From the NCBI GenBank assembly GCA_900319865.1, contig ONQD01000004.1, forward strand, positions 21,184 to 85,183: a DNA stretch of 64,000 nucleotides. The letters run 5' to 3'. The notes below the pieces were generated by a model, which saw nothing but the letters and a program-made list of their open reading frames with translations, was not told the DNA's origin and did no database searches. Source of the stretch: an uncultured Bacteroidales bacterium (GTDB lineage: Bacteria > Bacteroidota > Bacteroidia > Bacteroidales > P3). Made by a program: the position numbers and the translations under genes. The stretch's first letter is position 1. Each line of letters starts with the position of its first letter. This document shows, one piece after another, positions 33,866 to 42,543 of this stretch.

Positions 33866-34266
33866 CTATTTCGCCAAGATTTCCATCATTTCTGACGGAG
33901 TCACCACAATGGGTGCCTTAGGGAAATGCTTCTTATTGCCCGTGACCAGGTATGAACCTTCTTTCGACAAAGCCACCCCATAGAACACGGCGTCCGACAC
34001 ATCTGGGAAGACCTCGCCACTGAAGATACGCTCCATCATGAGCCTTTGTCCATCAATGTCCTTATCAGTCTTGCAACACTTAGGTGCAAAAAACCGAACT
34101 TCGCACGGCCCAGCACATCGTTGTATTCTGTAATGATTTCCTCATTATACAGTGGCACCAACTCTCCTTTGCCGATAGCCTCTACCACCTTCACTGTCGG
34201 GGATGCCGCGTTGTGAGAAATCATTGCCGACACCAAAACATTGGTGTCAATTACAGCATACTTCAT
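33866..34266 (-). pseudogene. PIN-domain toxin, frameshifted
   Basis: The first 76 codons (MKYAVIDTNVLVSAMISHNA, catalytic Asp7) read in one frame and stop at 34036. The remaining C-terminal part continues in the -1 frame (MMERIFSGEVFPDVSDAVFYG, then LVTGNKKHFPKAPIVVTPSE) to a TAG at 33866-33868. The total of 401 bases is one short of a full 133-residue PIN-family toxin, so a single base was lost near 34034-34040. The start overlaps the antitoxin stop as ATGA. Either the toxin is dead or the base is an assembly error. Family members are RNases neutralised by the antitoxin. Confidence 0.8.
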
Positions 34267-34559
34267 TTTGTAGCCTGTTTTCTGCGTTCTGCACGTGCCT
34301 GTCTGATTTCTTCGTCAATCTCCTCCATCGTCATATCTGGGGTAAGACCAGCGTCCGCACGAGCTCTCATCTCCTTAAAGGCATCGAGGAAGTCATCCTT
34401 CCCCGATTTGATAATAAAGGGGATACAACGCTGCTGCACTACAGCGTTGGCAAATACATTCATTGCCGTGTTGGCACTCATGCCAAACTCTGCACATAGC
34501 GCGTCGAACCTTGCTTTCAGTTGTGAGTCCATCCTCACGGTCATTGATACCTGTGCCAT
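34263..34559 (-). CDS. RelB/DinJ family antitoxin
   Basis: A 98-residue protein. The ribbon-helix-helix start (MAQVSMTVRMDSQLKARFD, then FGMSANTAMNVFANAVVQQRCIPF) is the DinJ signature. The C-terminal part (DMTMEEIDEEIRQARAERRK) is the charged toxin-binding tail. It sits directly upstream of and overlaps the PIN toxin gene, as expected for a type II module whose promoter the antitoxin represses. It is intact, so the cell may retain an orphan antitoxin. Confidence 0.88.
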   Translation of the reverse strand: MAQVSMTVRMDSQLKARFDALCAEFGMSANTAMNVFANAVVQQRCIPFIIKSGKDDFLDAFKEMRARADAGLTPDMTMEEIDEEIRQARAERRKQATK

Positions 34560-34596
34560 ATTCTTATTGTTATTGCATCATGGCGTAAATTTATTT

Positions 34597-34788
34597 CTAA
34601 TAGATTTCAAATTGCCTCTTATTCAGAAAATGAGGGCCCATGTCATCATCAAAATCAAAGTCTGGTTTAACTATGACTCGCGTAATGTCTTCATCATATA
34701 ATTTGTCATTAAAAAGAGACGTATCAAAAAAAGATGCCTTTATGGTACCCCGACGAATGATTACATTTCTTCCACGTTTCTTAAACAT
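34597..34788 (-). CDS. hypothetical 63-residue acidic protein
   Basis: AT-rich frame starting MFKKRGRNVIIRRGTIKASF and ending with an aspartate-rich segment (VKPDFDFDDDMGPHFLNK). It lies 29 bases after the stop of the 346-residue gene and 37 bases before the antitoxin, on the same strand, so it may belong to the same transcript. No family recognised; a real gene is only moderately likely. Confidence 0.4.
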   Translation of the reverse strand: MFKKRGRNVIIRRGTIKASFFDTSLFNDKLYDEDITRVIVKPDFDFDDDMGPHFLNKRQFEIY

Positions 34789-34817
34789 TTTCCTGCAAAT
34801 TATAAAAGTAATCCTTC

Positions 34818-35858
34818 CTATTGGTTTGGATGATTGTAATCTTTACGATATTTGGCATAACGTTTTAAATAATGAGGCTTGTCGTCACGTAAAAGATCTT
34901 CTCCATGGGATGGATAAGAATCACCTAAATATAAAGCAGCACATGAATCTCTAGAAAAATTTAATCCTATTGAATTAATTGTTTTTTCTTTCCTTTCGTG
35001 AAATCTATCATATTTATAATATTGATGACAAAATGCAGGAAGATTTGACTCGTCAACTTTGTTGATTTTTAAATTAGGCACTTCATTCCCCTCAAAAGCT
35101 TTTTGATATGGAGAATACTCAGAATTATATAACTCATCAAATAATTGTTCAATAGATACTCTATCTTTTTCAAACCAAGGACGACTATACCCTTTACATG
35201 AAAAAAGTAAAATGTTTATTTCACCCTTTTTGTAATGTAAATTAACATCACAATCTAGTTTATTGCCATATAGCTCGGGGAACTCATTTTCGATGAGTGA
35301 TTCTATCCAATTAAAATCTATTGCTTTTATTGTTACTCGGTAAGGAAATCCATAGATGGTTAACAAAAGATAATCTTTTATATTGTCATCTAGTAGTTCT
35401 GGACTTTCATAATAGTAATGATAATCCGTGCAGGCCCAATATTCTTTATCTTTTTTCTCATATTGGTAATGTCTCTCTTCCATCAAATGAACCATTCCAC
35501 AATATTCAGTAGTTATCCATGGCTTGACAGGATACTCTATTTCCTCAATTGTTTTTACAGGCTTTAGTAGTTGCCAAGCAATTTCCATAACGTTTTCAGC
35601 ATGAGCTTTATTGCAATTAGCATTTATTACTGATTCACTTTTTTCATAACTGACTATAACACGGTCAGAATTACTAATGATATTGTGCAACGAATCTAAA
35701 CGGTTGATGTACTCGATTCCATTTTGCATACAATAATTTTCCAACACAGTGTATGAATTAATTCCATCACAAATAATCTCTGTCGGGTGTAAGTCATTTA
35801 TTATTATAAAAACTTTATCCCAATTAACATAACCATATGAAAAGATTGCTAACTTCAT
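34818..35858 (-). CDS. unknown AT-rich gene, SLOG-like N-terminus
   Basis: A 346-residue soluble protein. Residues 1-75 show a Rossmann-like pattern (MKLAIFSYGYVNWDKVFIII, IICDGINSYTVLENYC, NGIEYINRLDSLHNIISNSD) that recalls DUF2493/SLOG nucleotide-sensing folds, where a G-(A/S)-D loop precedes a helix and ends in SDRVIV. The rest is rich in Tyr, Trp and acidic residues and is unlike any family I know. Codons are strikingly AT-rich compared with hisS 1 kb away, a sign of recent transfer. It is surrounded by a toxin-antitoxin remnant and an ORF6N gene, typical of a defence or mobile island. The SLOG call is an inference. Confidence 0.6.
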   Translation of the reverse strand: MKLAIFSYGYVNWDKVFIIINDLHPTEIICDGINSYTVLENYCMQNGIEYINRLDSLHNIISNSDRVIVSYEKSESVINANCNKAHAENVMEIAWQLLKPVKTIEEIEYPVKPWITTEYCGMVHLMEERHYQYEKKDKEYWACTDYHYYYESPELLDDNIKDYLLLTIYGFPYRVTIKAIDFNWIESLIENEFPELYGNKLDCDVNLHYKKGEINILLFSCKGYSRPWFEKDRVSIEQLFDELYNSEYSPYQKAFEGNEVPNLKINKVDESNLPAFCHQYYKYDRFHERKEKTINSIGLNFSRDSCAALYLGDSYPSHGEDLLRDDKPHYLKRYAKYRKDYNHPNQ

Positions 35859-35915
35859 GTTTTATATTTTATTAGAATCCGAGTTACCCAAACTGGCTGC
35901 CCAGCTTGGCGGTGC

Positions 35916-36569
35916 TCATTTTTTGTTGGTTTTAAATCCTATTGGTTTACGTGGTTTGGACTTTTCGTCTCGCAGTTGGTCGAGGGCGTCGTTGATAGCT
36001 TCTATCTGTAGTGCCACTTCGTTGTTGGTCTGCTCTTGTTGCTCATTAATGTCGTTTTGGTCGTGCAGTAGCTCTTCGACGTATGCATTCAGTTGGTCAA
36101 CTTTATGGGATAGCTGCTCATAACGTAGGTCGGCAGTTTGCATGGCGGCCACAGCCCGACGGATGGCAATAAAGGCTCTCATGATATTTATGTTCACCTG
36201 TATTGCTATGTCAGAACGCAGTACTGAGCTAAGCATCGCTATGCCATACTCTGTAAAAGCATAAGGTCTGTAACGAGTGCCACCGCGCTTTGAGGTCGCA
36301 GATTGTGACCTCAAAGAATTCTCATCCATGTTTGAGGTCGCAAATTGCGACCTCAAACGAAGCCACTCTTCTTCAGTAAGCACAAACATAAAGTCTTCCG
36401 GGAAACGGTTAATATTGCGTTTTACGGCCTCGTTCAGCCTTTTGGTCTCTACACCATAAAGTTCAGCAAGGTCACGGTCGAGCATTACCCGCTGCCCTCT
36501 TATTTCAAGTATCCGGTCTTTGATGACCTCGATATTCGAGTCTTTTATTGTTACCAGCTCATTGCTCAT
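35916..36569 (-). CDS. ORF6N domain protein with internal LRSQ-ATS duplication
   Basis: A 217-residue protein. The ORF6N domain spans about 15-110: [40 protein letters not shown] and [20 protein letters not shown]. Within it LRSQFATSN and LRSQSATSK are a duplication with a 14-codon period, created by two palindromic DNA repeats. The C-terminal half is a coiled coil ([20 protein letters not shown]) with a basic end. ORF6N proteins are phage- or mobile-element-associated DNA-binding proteins of uncertain role. A consensus promoter precedes it. Confidence 0.88.
   Translation of the reverse strand: MSNELVTIKDSNIEVIKDRILEIRGQRVMLDRDLAELYGVETKRLNEAVKRNINRFPEDFMFVLTEEEWLRLRSQFATSNMDENSLRSQSATSKRGGTRYRPYAFTEYGIAMLSSVLRSDIAIQVNINIMRAFIAIRRAVAAMQTADLRYEQLSHKVDQLNAYVEELLHDQNDINEQQEQTNNEVALQIEAINDALDQLRDEKSKPRKPIGFKTNKK
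36289..36357. repeat. two palindromic direct repeats inside the ORF6N gene
   Basis: Copy 2 (36331-36357) is a perfect palindrome TTTGAGGTCGCAA-A-TTGCGACCTCAAA. Copy 1 (36289-36315) has the same arms with two mismatches. The spacing is 42 bases, in frame. Confidence 0.95.
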
Positions 36570-36672
36570 AATATGCTGTATTATGTTTCATTATTTTCAC
36601 TTCTATGCCATCCAAACAGACAGAGCTCATTAATCTGCCAGAGGGTCGTGATTTGACTATTCGTTTGCGTTT

Positions 36673-36703
36673 GCAAAGATACGATTATTTTCTCATTTGA
36701 CAA
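36673..36703 (-). promoter_or_regulatory. promoter of the ORF6N gene
   Basis: Minus strand TTG (36703-36701), 19 bases, TATCTTTGC (36681-36673). Confidence 0.85.
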
Positions 36704-37177
36704 TGAATGATTCGCCGTATCTTTTACAGAATTGAGTAATCATTTATTATTTTGTTTTTTACATCAAGATTGTTTTTGTCTAGTGTTTTCGAATCTGCTC
36801 AGGTGTTAGTCCATATTTGTAAACTTGCCTTTTTCCGCATCATTCACATGACCAATAAAGACACCCTCAACGGCTACTTTTTGGCGGTTATCTTACGTCG
36901 TTGTGAATCCATCATTTATCTTACATATATTTTACCTTTCTTTTAGTTTTATTTTACCTTTTATTTAGCTTAGGTAAACAAAGAAGAAAAGAAAAATAGA
37001 CAAAAAGAAAAGTAACTAGAAAATACATAAGGTAGCTACTTGTTTACTGCACAATCATGAAACATGTTGAAAAACGTACCGCTGTAGGTTCGCTCTACCT
37101 TCTCTGTAGGTTCGCCCACCAGAGCGAACCTAAGGCGACCCCCAAAGGGAGCTTCAACGGGATTGGAAACGCTCCGC
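36704..37177. other. intergenic, probably decayed DNA
   Basis: AT-rich. No supported gene. A short stretch (about 37,080-37,130) has two CTGTAGGTTCGC units and an inverted GCGAACCTA. Confidence 0.5.
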
Positions 37178-37290
37178 GCTACAGCTACAGTTGCTACAGT
37201 TCCATACACCACTAATCGGTCATTTGGGGGTTCCTCCTATTGCAGCTCTCCAAAAAAGAAGGTTTTCAAACTGTAGCAACTGTAGCGTAG
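37178..37290. repeat. second inverted ACTGTAGCA nonamer pair
   Basis: GCTACA GCTACAGTT GCTACAGTT at 37178-37201 and ACTGTAGCA ACTGTAGCG at 37270-37287. The 17-mers at 37184-37200 and 37270-37286 are exact reverse complements, 69 bases apart. Same unit as at 6,296-6,666. The remaining 160 bases to the next gene are G-rich and hold no recognised feature. Confidence 0.9.
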
Positions 37291-37452
37291 CACCCGCCAC
37301 GTCGAGCTATCCACTGAATCAGAGAAGGCGGGGAGGGAGGCGGTGAGGAGAATTGAGAGGAGGAGAAGATGTTTAAAAGGGGATGCTTGTTTCTTGGTGT
37401 TGTTTTTTGAGGGTTAATGGGAATTGAAAATTGATATAGGGGGGGGTATTGT

Positions 37453-38649
37453 TCAGGGTGTTTTGAGCATCCAATCGACAGCGTTTACCTTGCGGATGCC
37501 ATTGATGTCGGTCACGAGGTCGCGGTCGAGGGTGATGAGGTAGCGGCTATAATGGTCGCCAAGGCTTCCGAAGGGGCGAATCTCGCGGACAAGGGTTTCG
37601 GGTGAGTTGTTCACGGTGTAGGACACCTGGTAATACTCTATCGTGTCCTGCCGTCGGGCGATGAAGTCTATGTCGGTGTCGTTCAACTTGCCGATATCCA
37701 CCTTGTAGCCTCGGCGCAGCAATTCAAGATAGACGATATTCTCCAATGCGTGGGTTGCCTCAATCTGGCGGTAGCCGAGGACATTGTTGCGCAACCCCAT
37801 GTCGGTGACATAGTATTTGTTCAGTGTCTTGAGATAGGCTTTGCCTTTGATGTCGTAGCGCACCGCCTTGTTGAGGATAAAGGCATTACAGAACATCTCC
37901 AAGTAACGTTCCACCGTCTCGTTGCTCACCTGACGGCCTTCTGCGCGAAGGCTTTTTGCAATGGATGCCGGTGACACCACACTGCCTATGGCCGACAGCA
38001 CCATCTTCAGCACATTCTCCAGCAAGGTGATGTCGCGGATGTCGTTTCGTTTGATGATGTCCTTTAGCACCACGGTGTTATAAATGCCGTCAAGGTAGCT
38101 GTTGATTACATTTTCATCTTTGATGCCTGCCAGGAATGGGAATCCCCCATACTTCATGTACTGTAAGAATAATTGGTCGGGGTTTTCGTTAGGCCATGCG
38201 GATTGGTATTCGGCAAACGACAAGGGCAGCATCGCCACCTCCACATAGCGTCCGGAGAGCAGCGTGGCAAGTTCGGACGAAAGCATGTAAGCGTTGGAAC
38301 CCGTGATGTAGATGTCCACGTTGTGGTCGATGGAAAGGCTCTCCACCGCACGTTCAAATTCGGCTACATTCTGCACCTCATCCAGTAGGACATAGTACTT
38401 CTCATCCGTCCGAATCTTCGATACCACCTCGTCATATAGCGTCTTGTAGTCCTTGACGTTGTCGTAACGAGCCGATTCGAGGTTGATGCTGATAATCTGT
38501 TTTGACTCCACGCCGTTCTTTTTGAGCCAGTCGGCATATAGCATCAGCAGTGTGGACTTGCCACATCGGCGGATACCCGTGATAACCTTTACCACAGGCT
38601 TGTCCTTGAATGCGATTAGATGCTTCAGGTATTCATCTCTTGCTATCAT
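37453..38649 (-). CDS. AAA_14/DUF4143 P-loop ATPase
   Basis: A 398-residue protein. Walker A TGIRRCGKSTLL (about 24-35), Walker B YYVLLDEVQNV (about 85-95), a sensor-like DIYITGSNAYMLSSELATLLSGR, and the DUF4143 C-terminal nuclease-like domain (EATHALENIVYLELLRRGY, DTDIDFIARRQDTIEYYQVS). The Glu/Asp/Gln arrangement there resembles a PD-(D/E)XK fold. This family is abundant in Bacteroidota and archaea, its role is unclear, and it is often found in accessory DNA. It stands alone, between repeat DNA and a T9SS cargo gene. Confidence 0.9.
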   Translation of the reverse strand: MIARDEYLKHLIAFKDKPVVKVITGIRRCGKSTLLMLYADWLKKNGVESKQIISINLESARYDNVKDYKTLYDEVVSKIRTDEKYYVLLDEVQNVAEFERAVESLSIDHNVDIYITGSNAYMLSSELATLLSGRYVEVAMLPLSFAEYQSAWPNENPDQLFLQYMKYGGFPFLAGIKDENVINSYLDGIYNTVVLKDIIKRNDIRDITLLENVLKMVLSAIGSVVSPASIAKSLRAEGRQVSNETVERYLEMFCNAFILNKAVRYDIKGKAYLKTLNKYYVTDMGLRNNVLGYRQIEATHALENIVYLELLRRGYKVDIGKLNDTDIDFIARRQDTIEYYQVSYTVNNSPETLVREIRPFGSLGDHYSRYLITLDRDLVTDINGIRKVNAVDWMLKTP

Positions 38650-38715
38650 ATTCTTGTCTTTTTTGCGGACATAAACGCAGAAAATGATTTTTTATTGTAC
38701 TTTTACATCTATAGC

Positions 38716-38960
38716 CGTAAAATTATTGTCCGAAGATGTCGCTTTGTTTCAGCAGGCGCTGTGGCGGTTTCTATTTTCGGCCGTACTGCTTCATGAGGCG
38801 GAAGGTGAGTTCGCGGCCGTCGGTGGTGGTGATGGTGAGGAGGTAGGCGGCCGGGGGACGTGAGGTGAGGTCGAGGGTATAGCGGTCGGGGCCCGTGGGG
38901 GTGAGCACCACCTCTTCGCGGCGACCCTGCATGTCGGTGAGCCAGGCGGTGACCACGCCG
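38716..38960. repeat. direct repeat with 42,495-42,740 (3' ends of two T9SS genes)
   Basis: The last about 190 coding bases and the 50 bases behind the stop codon are highly similar to 42,495-42,740. The two copies are in the same orientation on either side of the ATPase gene at 41,356-42,405. Confidence 0.85.
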
Positions 38961-41227
38961 TTGTGCGACAGCAATGGGCTGCCGCTCACCTTCATGTTGT
39001 AGCGTTGGTGGTAGGGATAGTTACAGCATTCGTATTGCGAGAAGGGTACCCCCGGGCTGGTGTAGAGCACCATGTCCACGTCGCTGGTGTCGCTCGGGCG
39101 CGGGCGATGGTACGGCAGTGGCGCTACGGGCTGTGTCTTGGCGAGGTCGATGGTCACCCTGCCGCTGGTGGGGTTGGGGTATGCCTTGGCCTGTCCGTCC
39201 GCGCCGACGGTGGCGATGCCGACATTACCCACGGTGAGGAGGCGTTGTACAGGCTCGGCGGGGAAATACTGGTAGTCGCCATCCTGCGTGGCGGTGAGCC
39301 ATGCGTGGCCGTCAGCCACAAGGTGCAGCCTGTCGCCCTCGACATAGGCGATGGTGCTGTCGCTACTGGTGTATGACACGGGCAGCCCGCTGGTGGCTGT
39401 GGCGGTGAGCGTCACGGGACTGTCAGCCAAGGTGAACACCAAGTCCTGCTGCCATTCAATCGTCTGCTCCTGCCTGTCAGAGGGATGCACGTAAGGCTGA
39501 GCAAAAGCGGGGTCAACGTACTTGGCTATAAATGCTTGGCTATTGCCATGATTCTGAGTTGTAATGTCGCCAAACGAAATATCCTCGTACGCACTTCCTG
39601 TTAGGTACAAGATGCTGTCTTTGATAATTGGAGAATTAAATATATTTTCTGGACTACGAACATTGAAATGTATAGGGAGGTCTATCGCACAACCACTATA
39701 ATCCCAAATGGCGAGCCATCTGTCCCAATCACCACTATTGGATGTAGAATATAACATATCACCAAAGTACATACCATTCATAAACTTTGCTTGGGCAAAA
39801 ACTCTGTTGTTGTAAGCCGCCAAGAGGGGGACAGCACACCTTCCGTTTTCAACAGATCGTGCCTGTCCATAGGATAGAAGGCTGAGGTTGTCTTTGTCCA
39901 AGCGAAGCCAAAATGCTGTCATATTAGCAAAATTAAGGGTATCATCGTTATAGAAAACATGTTCCATCGTCTCTGTCCAATCAACCATTCCTGGAACGAA
40001 TAAGGAATTTGTGTTGTTATCAATATACGGATACATTAATAATATCCCTACCGATGAAGGATTATTGGAGCGAGATTCATATGACAACTGAACTAATCCT
40101 GTTGCTTCCAGTTGAGAATTGTATTTAAGGATCCATGTCGGCCTTATAGTGGAATCGCCTAAATAAAGGGAATTGGAGTTTGCAATTCTGAGACCACTCA
40201 GTACAGAATGCGCTTCCATATTAAAATACAAATTGTTTTGAGAATCCATTTCGAATGAATAGACTTCTGAGGTGGGGACATTGTAGTACAGGGTAGAGTC
40301 GAACATATATACGGCATCCAACAAACTGTCGAAATGGGGAGAGAACTTCAGAATCTGCTGATTACACAAGGAAGTCGGATGAGGTATTTCATATTTTAGG
40401 AAATGGGTACCGTCAACCGCTATCCTCATGGCTCCTATTGTACCGTCGTCAACTCTCCACATTCGGTAATCATTAGTACTGGCATCGTATGGACCAATAA
40501 AATAGTCCGCATGGACGCTACGGATGACATAGATGTTGCCATCAGTATCAATATTGAAACTTTCTGCTGACAAGAGATTAGTTGACATTCGATCAAGGCC
40601 TTCTCCCCGCATGAACCTTGGGGTCAGAACATTTCCTATTGAGTCTGTATATCCGACACAAACAAAATGCTGCTCGGTAACATTCCCATCAAAGTCGAAC
40701 GTAATAAACCCGTTTTGTCGTCTACCCACACTGTCTCTGGGCATCAGGTAGTCGCTGTTGCCAGTTATCAACGTGTCCAAATAATACAAGTCATAGCTTT
40801 CTGAATAACTCCAGAAATATGGGTTATCGAAATGCACCATCGCCATAATACTGCTGTCACCCACCATCCGAAGCGCATACGCGTAGCATGAAACCTTGCC
40901 ATTGTATATGGCCTTGTGCCATAGAAGTTCACCTGACTGGGAGAGCTTGGCAATCACGACGGCACGCTGGATTGGCGTAGTGATTATGTCAAAAGGCAGG
41001 AGCCTTTCGTCGCCAAAAAAAGCTTGCGGTGAGAACTCACCGAGGATGTATATGTTTCCAGACGAGTCGACACACGAACCGATTATACGATTGGTCGGGT
41101 CGTCACTGTTGCGAATCTCCGGCCCCGTGTAGGTGCTTACCCACTCGAAGCCCTGAGCCCTTAATGAATTGAGAATTAAGAATTGAGAATTGAGAATTAA
41201 GATGGCTAAGAATAATACTTTTTTCAT
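38771..41227 (-). CDS. T9SS type A cargo protein, paralogue 1
   Basis: An 818-residue exported protein. Signal peptide MKKVLFLAILILNSQFLILN ends near residue 25; its second half is encoded by a heptamer DNA repeat. The body has repeated phrases of the SBBP/propeller-like kind (VDSSGNIYILGEFS, SGELLWHKAIYN, DTDGNIYVIRSV). A Big-like module follows at about 590-680 (ADSPVTLTATATSGLPVSYT), then the sorting domain starting YPNPTSGRVTIDLA. That domain is interrupted by about 50 residues (PLPYHRPRP to GSPLLSHNG) before resuming at VTAWLTDMQGRREEVVL and ending RLMKQYGRK. Paralogous to the gene at 42,544-44,934. Cell-surface or secreted; function unknown. Confidence 0.85.
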   Translation of the reverse strand: MKKVLFLAILILNSQFLILNSLRAQGFEWVSTYTGPEIRNSDDPTNRIIGSCVDSSGNIYILGEFSPQAFFGDERLLPFDIITTPIQRAVVIAKLSQSGELLWHKAIYNGKVSCYAYALRMVGDSSIMAMVHFDNPYFWSYSESYDLYYLDTLITGNSDYLMPRDSVGRRQNGFITFDFDGNVTEQHFVCVGYTDSIGNVLTPRFMRGEGLDRMSTNLLSAESFNIDTDGNIYVIRSVHADYFIGPYDASTNDYRMWRVDDGTIGAMRIAVDGTHFLKYEIPHPTSLCNQQILKFSPHFDSLLDAVYMFDSTLYYNVPTSEVYSFEMDSQNNLYFNMEAHSVLSGLRIANSNSLYLGDSTIRPTWILKYNSQLEATGLVQLSYESRSNNPSSVGILLMYPYIDNNTNSLFVPGMVDWTETMEHVFYNDDTLNFANMTAFWLRLDKDNLSLLSYGQARSVENGRCAVPLLAAYNNRVFAQAKFMNGMYFGDMLYSTSNSGDWDRWLAIWDYSGCAIDLPIHFNVRSPENIFNSPIIKDSILYLTGSAYEDISFGDITTQNHGNSQAFIAKYVDPAFAQPYVHPSDRQEQTIEWQQDLVFTLADSPVTLTATATSGLPVSYTSSDSTIAYVEGDRLHLVADGHAWLTATQDGDYQYFPAEPVQRLLTVGNVGIATVGADGQAKAYPNPTSGRVTIDLAKTQPVAPLPYHRPRPSDTSDVDMVLYTSPGVPFSQYECCNYPYHQRYNMKVSGSPLLSHNGVVTAWLTDMQGRREEVVLTPTGPDRYTLDLTSRPPAAYLLTITTTDGRELTFRLMKQYGRK
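41166..41200. repeat. GAATTGA/GAATTAA heptamer array
   Basis: Five 7-base units: GAATTGA, GAATTAA, GAATTGA, GAATTGA, GAATTAA. On the minus strand three units make a 7-codon period and encode ILNSQF-type residues of the signal peptide. Confidence 0.95.
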
Positions 41228-41355
41228 TGTTTGAGGGTTTTGTTGGTCGGTATGTCTCTATTTTGTATTTTTCATTGTTTTGAGCCGTCACCGCCGAGGT
41301 GGAGAAGTGGGAGTGAATGGGAATGGTGCATACAACCCTTCTAAATAGGGGTCTA

Positions 41356-42405
41356 TCACTGCACGTTCTTCAATATCCACCGTCGGAAGAAGGGGTCTTC
41401 TATCTCGTATTTCGGTGCACGAACCACATAGCCCGCCTTCATCAGTCGCAAAAGGGAGCTATAAGACGTGCTGGAGGCCTGACTGCGGTTCTGCATGGGC
41501 ATCTGCGAGAGTGCCAGCAGCTTCAAGGTGTAACGGTCGGTGCGGTTCATGTTCTGCCACAGCCGTTCATAGTCCAGGTCGTGCATCTCCACCAATGCAA
41601 CCACAGCCTTCTCCACAATACCGTCGTGGGTAACCTGCCAGCGCGTCATCTCCCACACCTGCGATGCCAGCTGCTGCGTGTAGTAGGGATGGCAGGCCGT
41701 GAACTGCAGAATCTCGTCTGCCACACCTTCGGCATCAATCCTGTCGGTGATATATTTGTGGAAATCGTCGTAGGGTATCTTGCCCATGCGAATCATCTGT
41801 CCGAAATGGTAGAACGGCGAGCCCTTCTTTTCAAAGATGGCCTCCATCATCGACTCCTGGCTTCCCAGCAGAATATAGTTCAGATTATGCTGCCGTTGCA
41901 TCAAGGAGCGGAGCTGTCGGTCCAACCCTTTCTGTATCTTCACCACCTCCTGGAATTCGTCAAGCACCACGATGAAACGGTTCTCCGCCGTGGTCACCTT
42001 CTCCAGCACAGCCATAGCATCCTCCAACAGCACACTTGCGTTGGCCGTAGGCTGGAAGCTCACCTCCATAGCCCCTGTCACGGCATTCATCGAGAGGGTC
42101 GGAGCTATGCGGAAATGCGTCATCGCGTGGCGCACCTTCTCCATAGGGAATATCCTGAAGATAGCTTTCAGCAATTGCGCTGCAAAATCATCCACACTCA
42201 TCACATATTGCAGGTCAATCCTAATCTGTGGCCTGTCCACTTGCGAGAGCACTTTCTGCACCAGACTACTCTTGCCAAAACGGCGCGGACTGATGAGAAC
42301 AATATGGTTCTCGCTGTCCAACTTCTGAAGCAGCACTGCTGTTTCCTCCACCCTGTCGGTGAAGAAATCTCCTTCTACAATCGTTCCAAACTTAAAAGGA
42401 TTCAT
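41356..42405 (-). CDS. P-loop ATPase of the AAA/STAND type
   Basis: A 349-residue protein. N-terminal MNPFKFGTIVEGDFFTDRV, Walker A ISPRRFGKSSLV (about 38-49), Walker B FIVVLDEFQEVV (about 144-155), sensor LNYILLGSQESMM, and a winged-helix end (SSLLRLMKAGYVVRAPKYEI, DPFFRRWILKNV). It matches the ATP-binding protein family that starts with an NPF..G.. motif and is widespread in Bacteroidota and archaea; the role is unknown. It has its own consensus promoter and lies between two T9SS paralogues. Confidence 0.88.
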   Translation of the reverse strand: MNPFKFGTIVEGDFFTDRVEETAVLLQKLDSENHIVLISPRRFGKSSLVQKVLSQVDRPQIRIDLQYVMSVDDFAAQLLKAIFRIFPMEKVRHAMTHFRIAPTLSMNAVTGAMEVSFQPTANASVLLEDAMAVLEKVTTAENRFIVVLDEFQEVVKIQKGLDRQLRSLMQRQHNLNYILLGSQESMMEAIFEKKGSPFYHFGQMIRMGKIPYDDFHKYITDRIDAEGVADEILQFTACHPYYTQQLASQVWEMTRWQVTHDGIVEKAVVALVEMHDLDYERLWQNMNRTDRYTLKLLALSQMPMQNRSQASSTSYSSLLRLMKAGYVVRAPKYEIEDPFFRRWILKNVQ

Positions 42406-42452
42406 ATAATTAGTCTTTTATGATTGCGAAAATCTTCGCAACGAAATTTTTC

Positions 42453-42483
42453 GCAAAGATACAACAATTATTTCACATGGCAA
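42453..42483 (-). promoter_or_regulatory. promoter of the AAA/STAND ATPase gene
   Basis: Minus strand TTG (42483-42481), 19 bases, TATCTTTGC (42461-42453). It lies just behind the stop of the upstream T9SS gene. Confidence 0.85.
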
Positions 42484-42543
42484 AATATTCTTCCATTATC
42501 GGCTGAAGATATCGCTCTGTTTCAGTAGGCGCTGTGGTGGTTT

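Noticed and set aside
36752-36946. 64-codon plus-strand frame
   Set aside because: No family likeness; the region looks like decayed DNA.
38768-38770. TAG recoded as an amino acid in this genome
   Set aside because: Other genes in the window (ending at 7841, 28866 and 2784) stop at TAG in expected places, so general recoding is unlikely.
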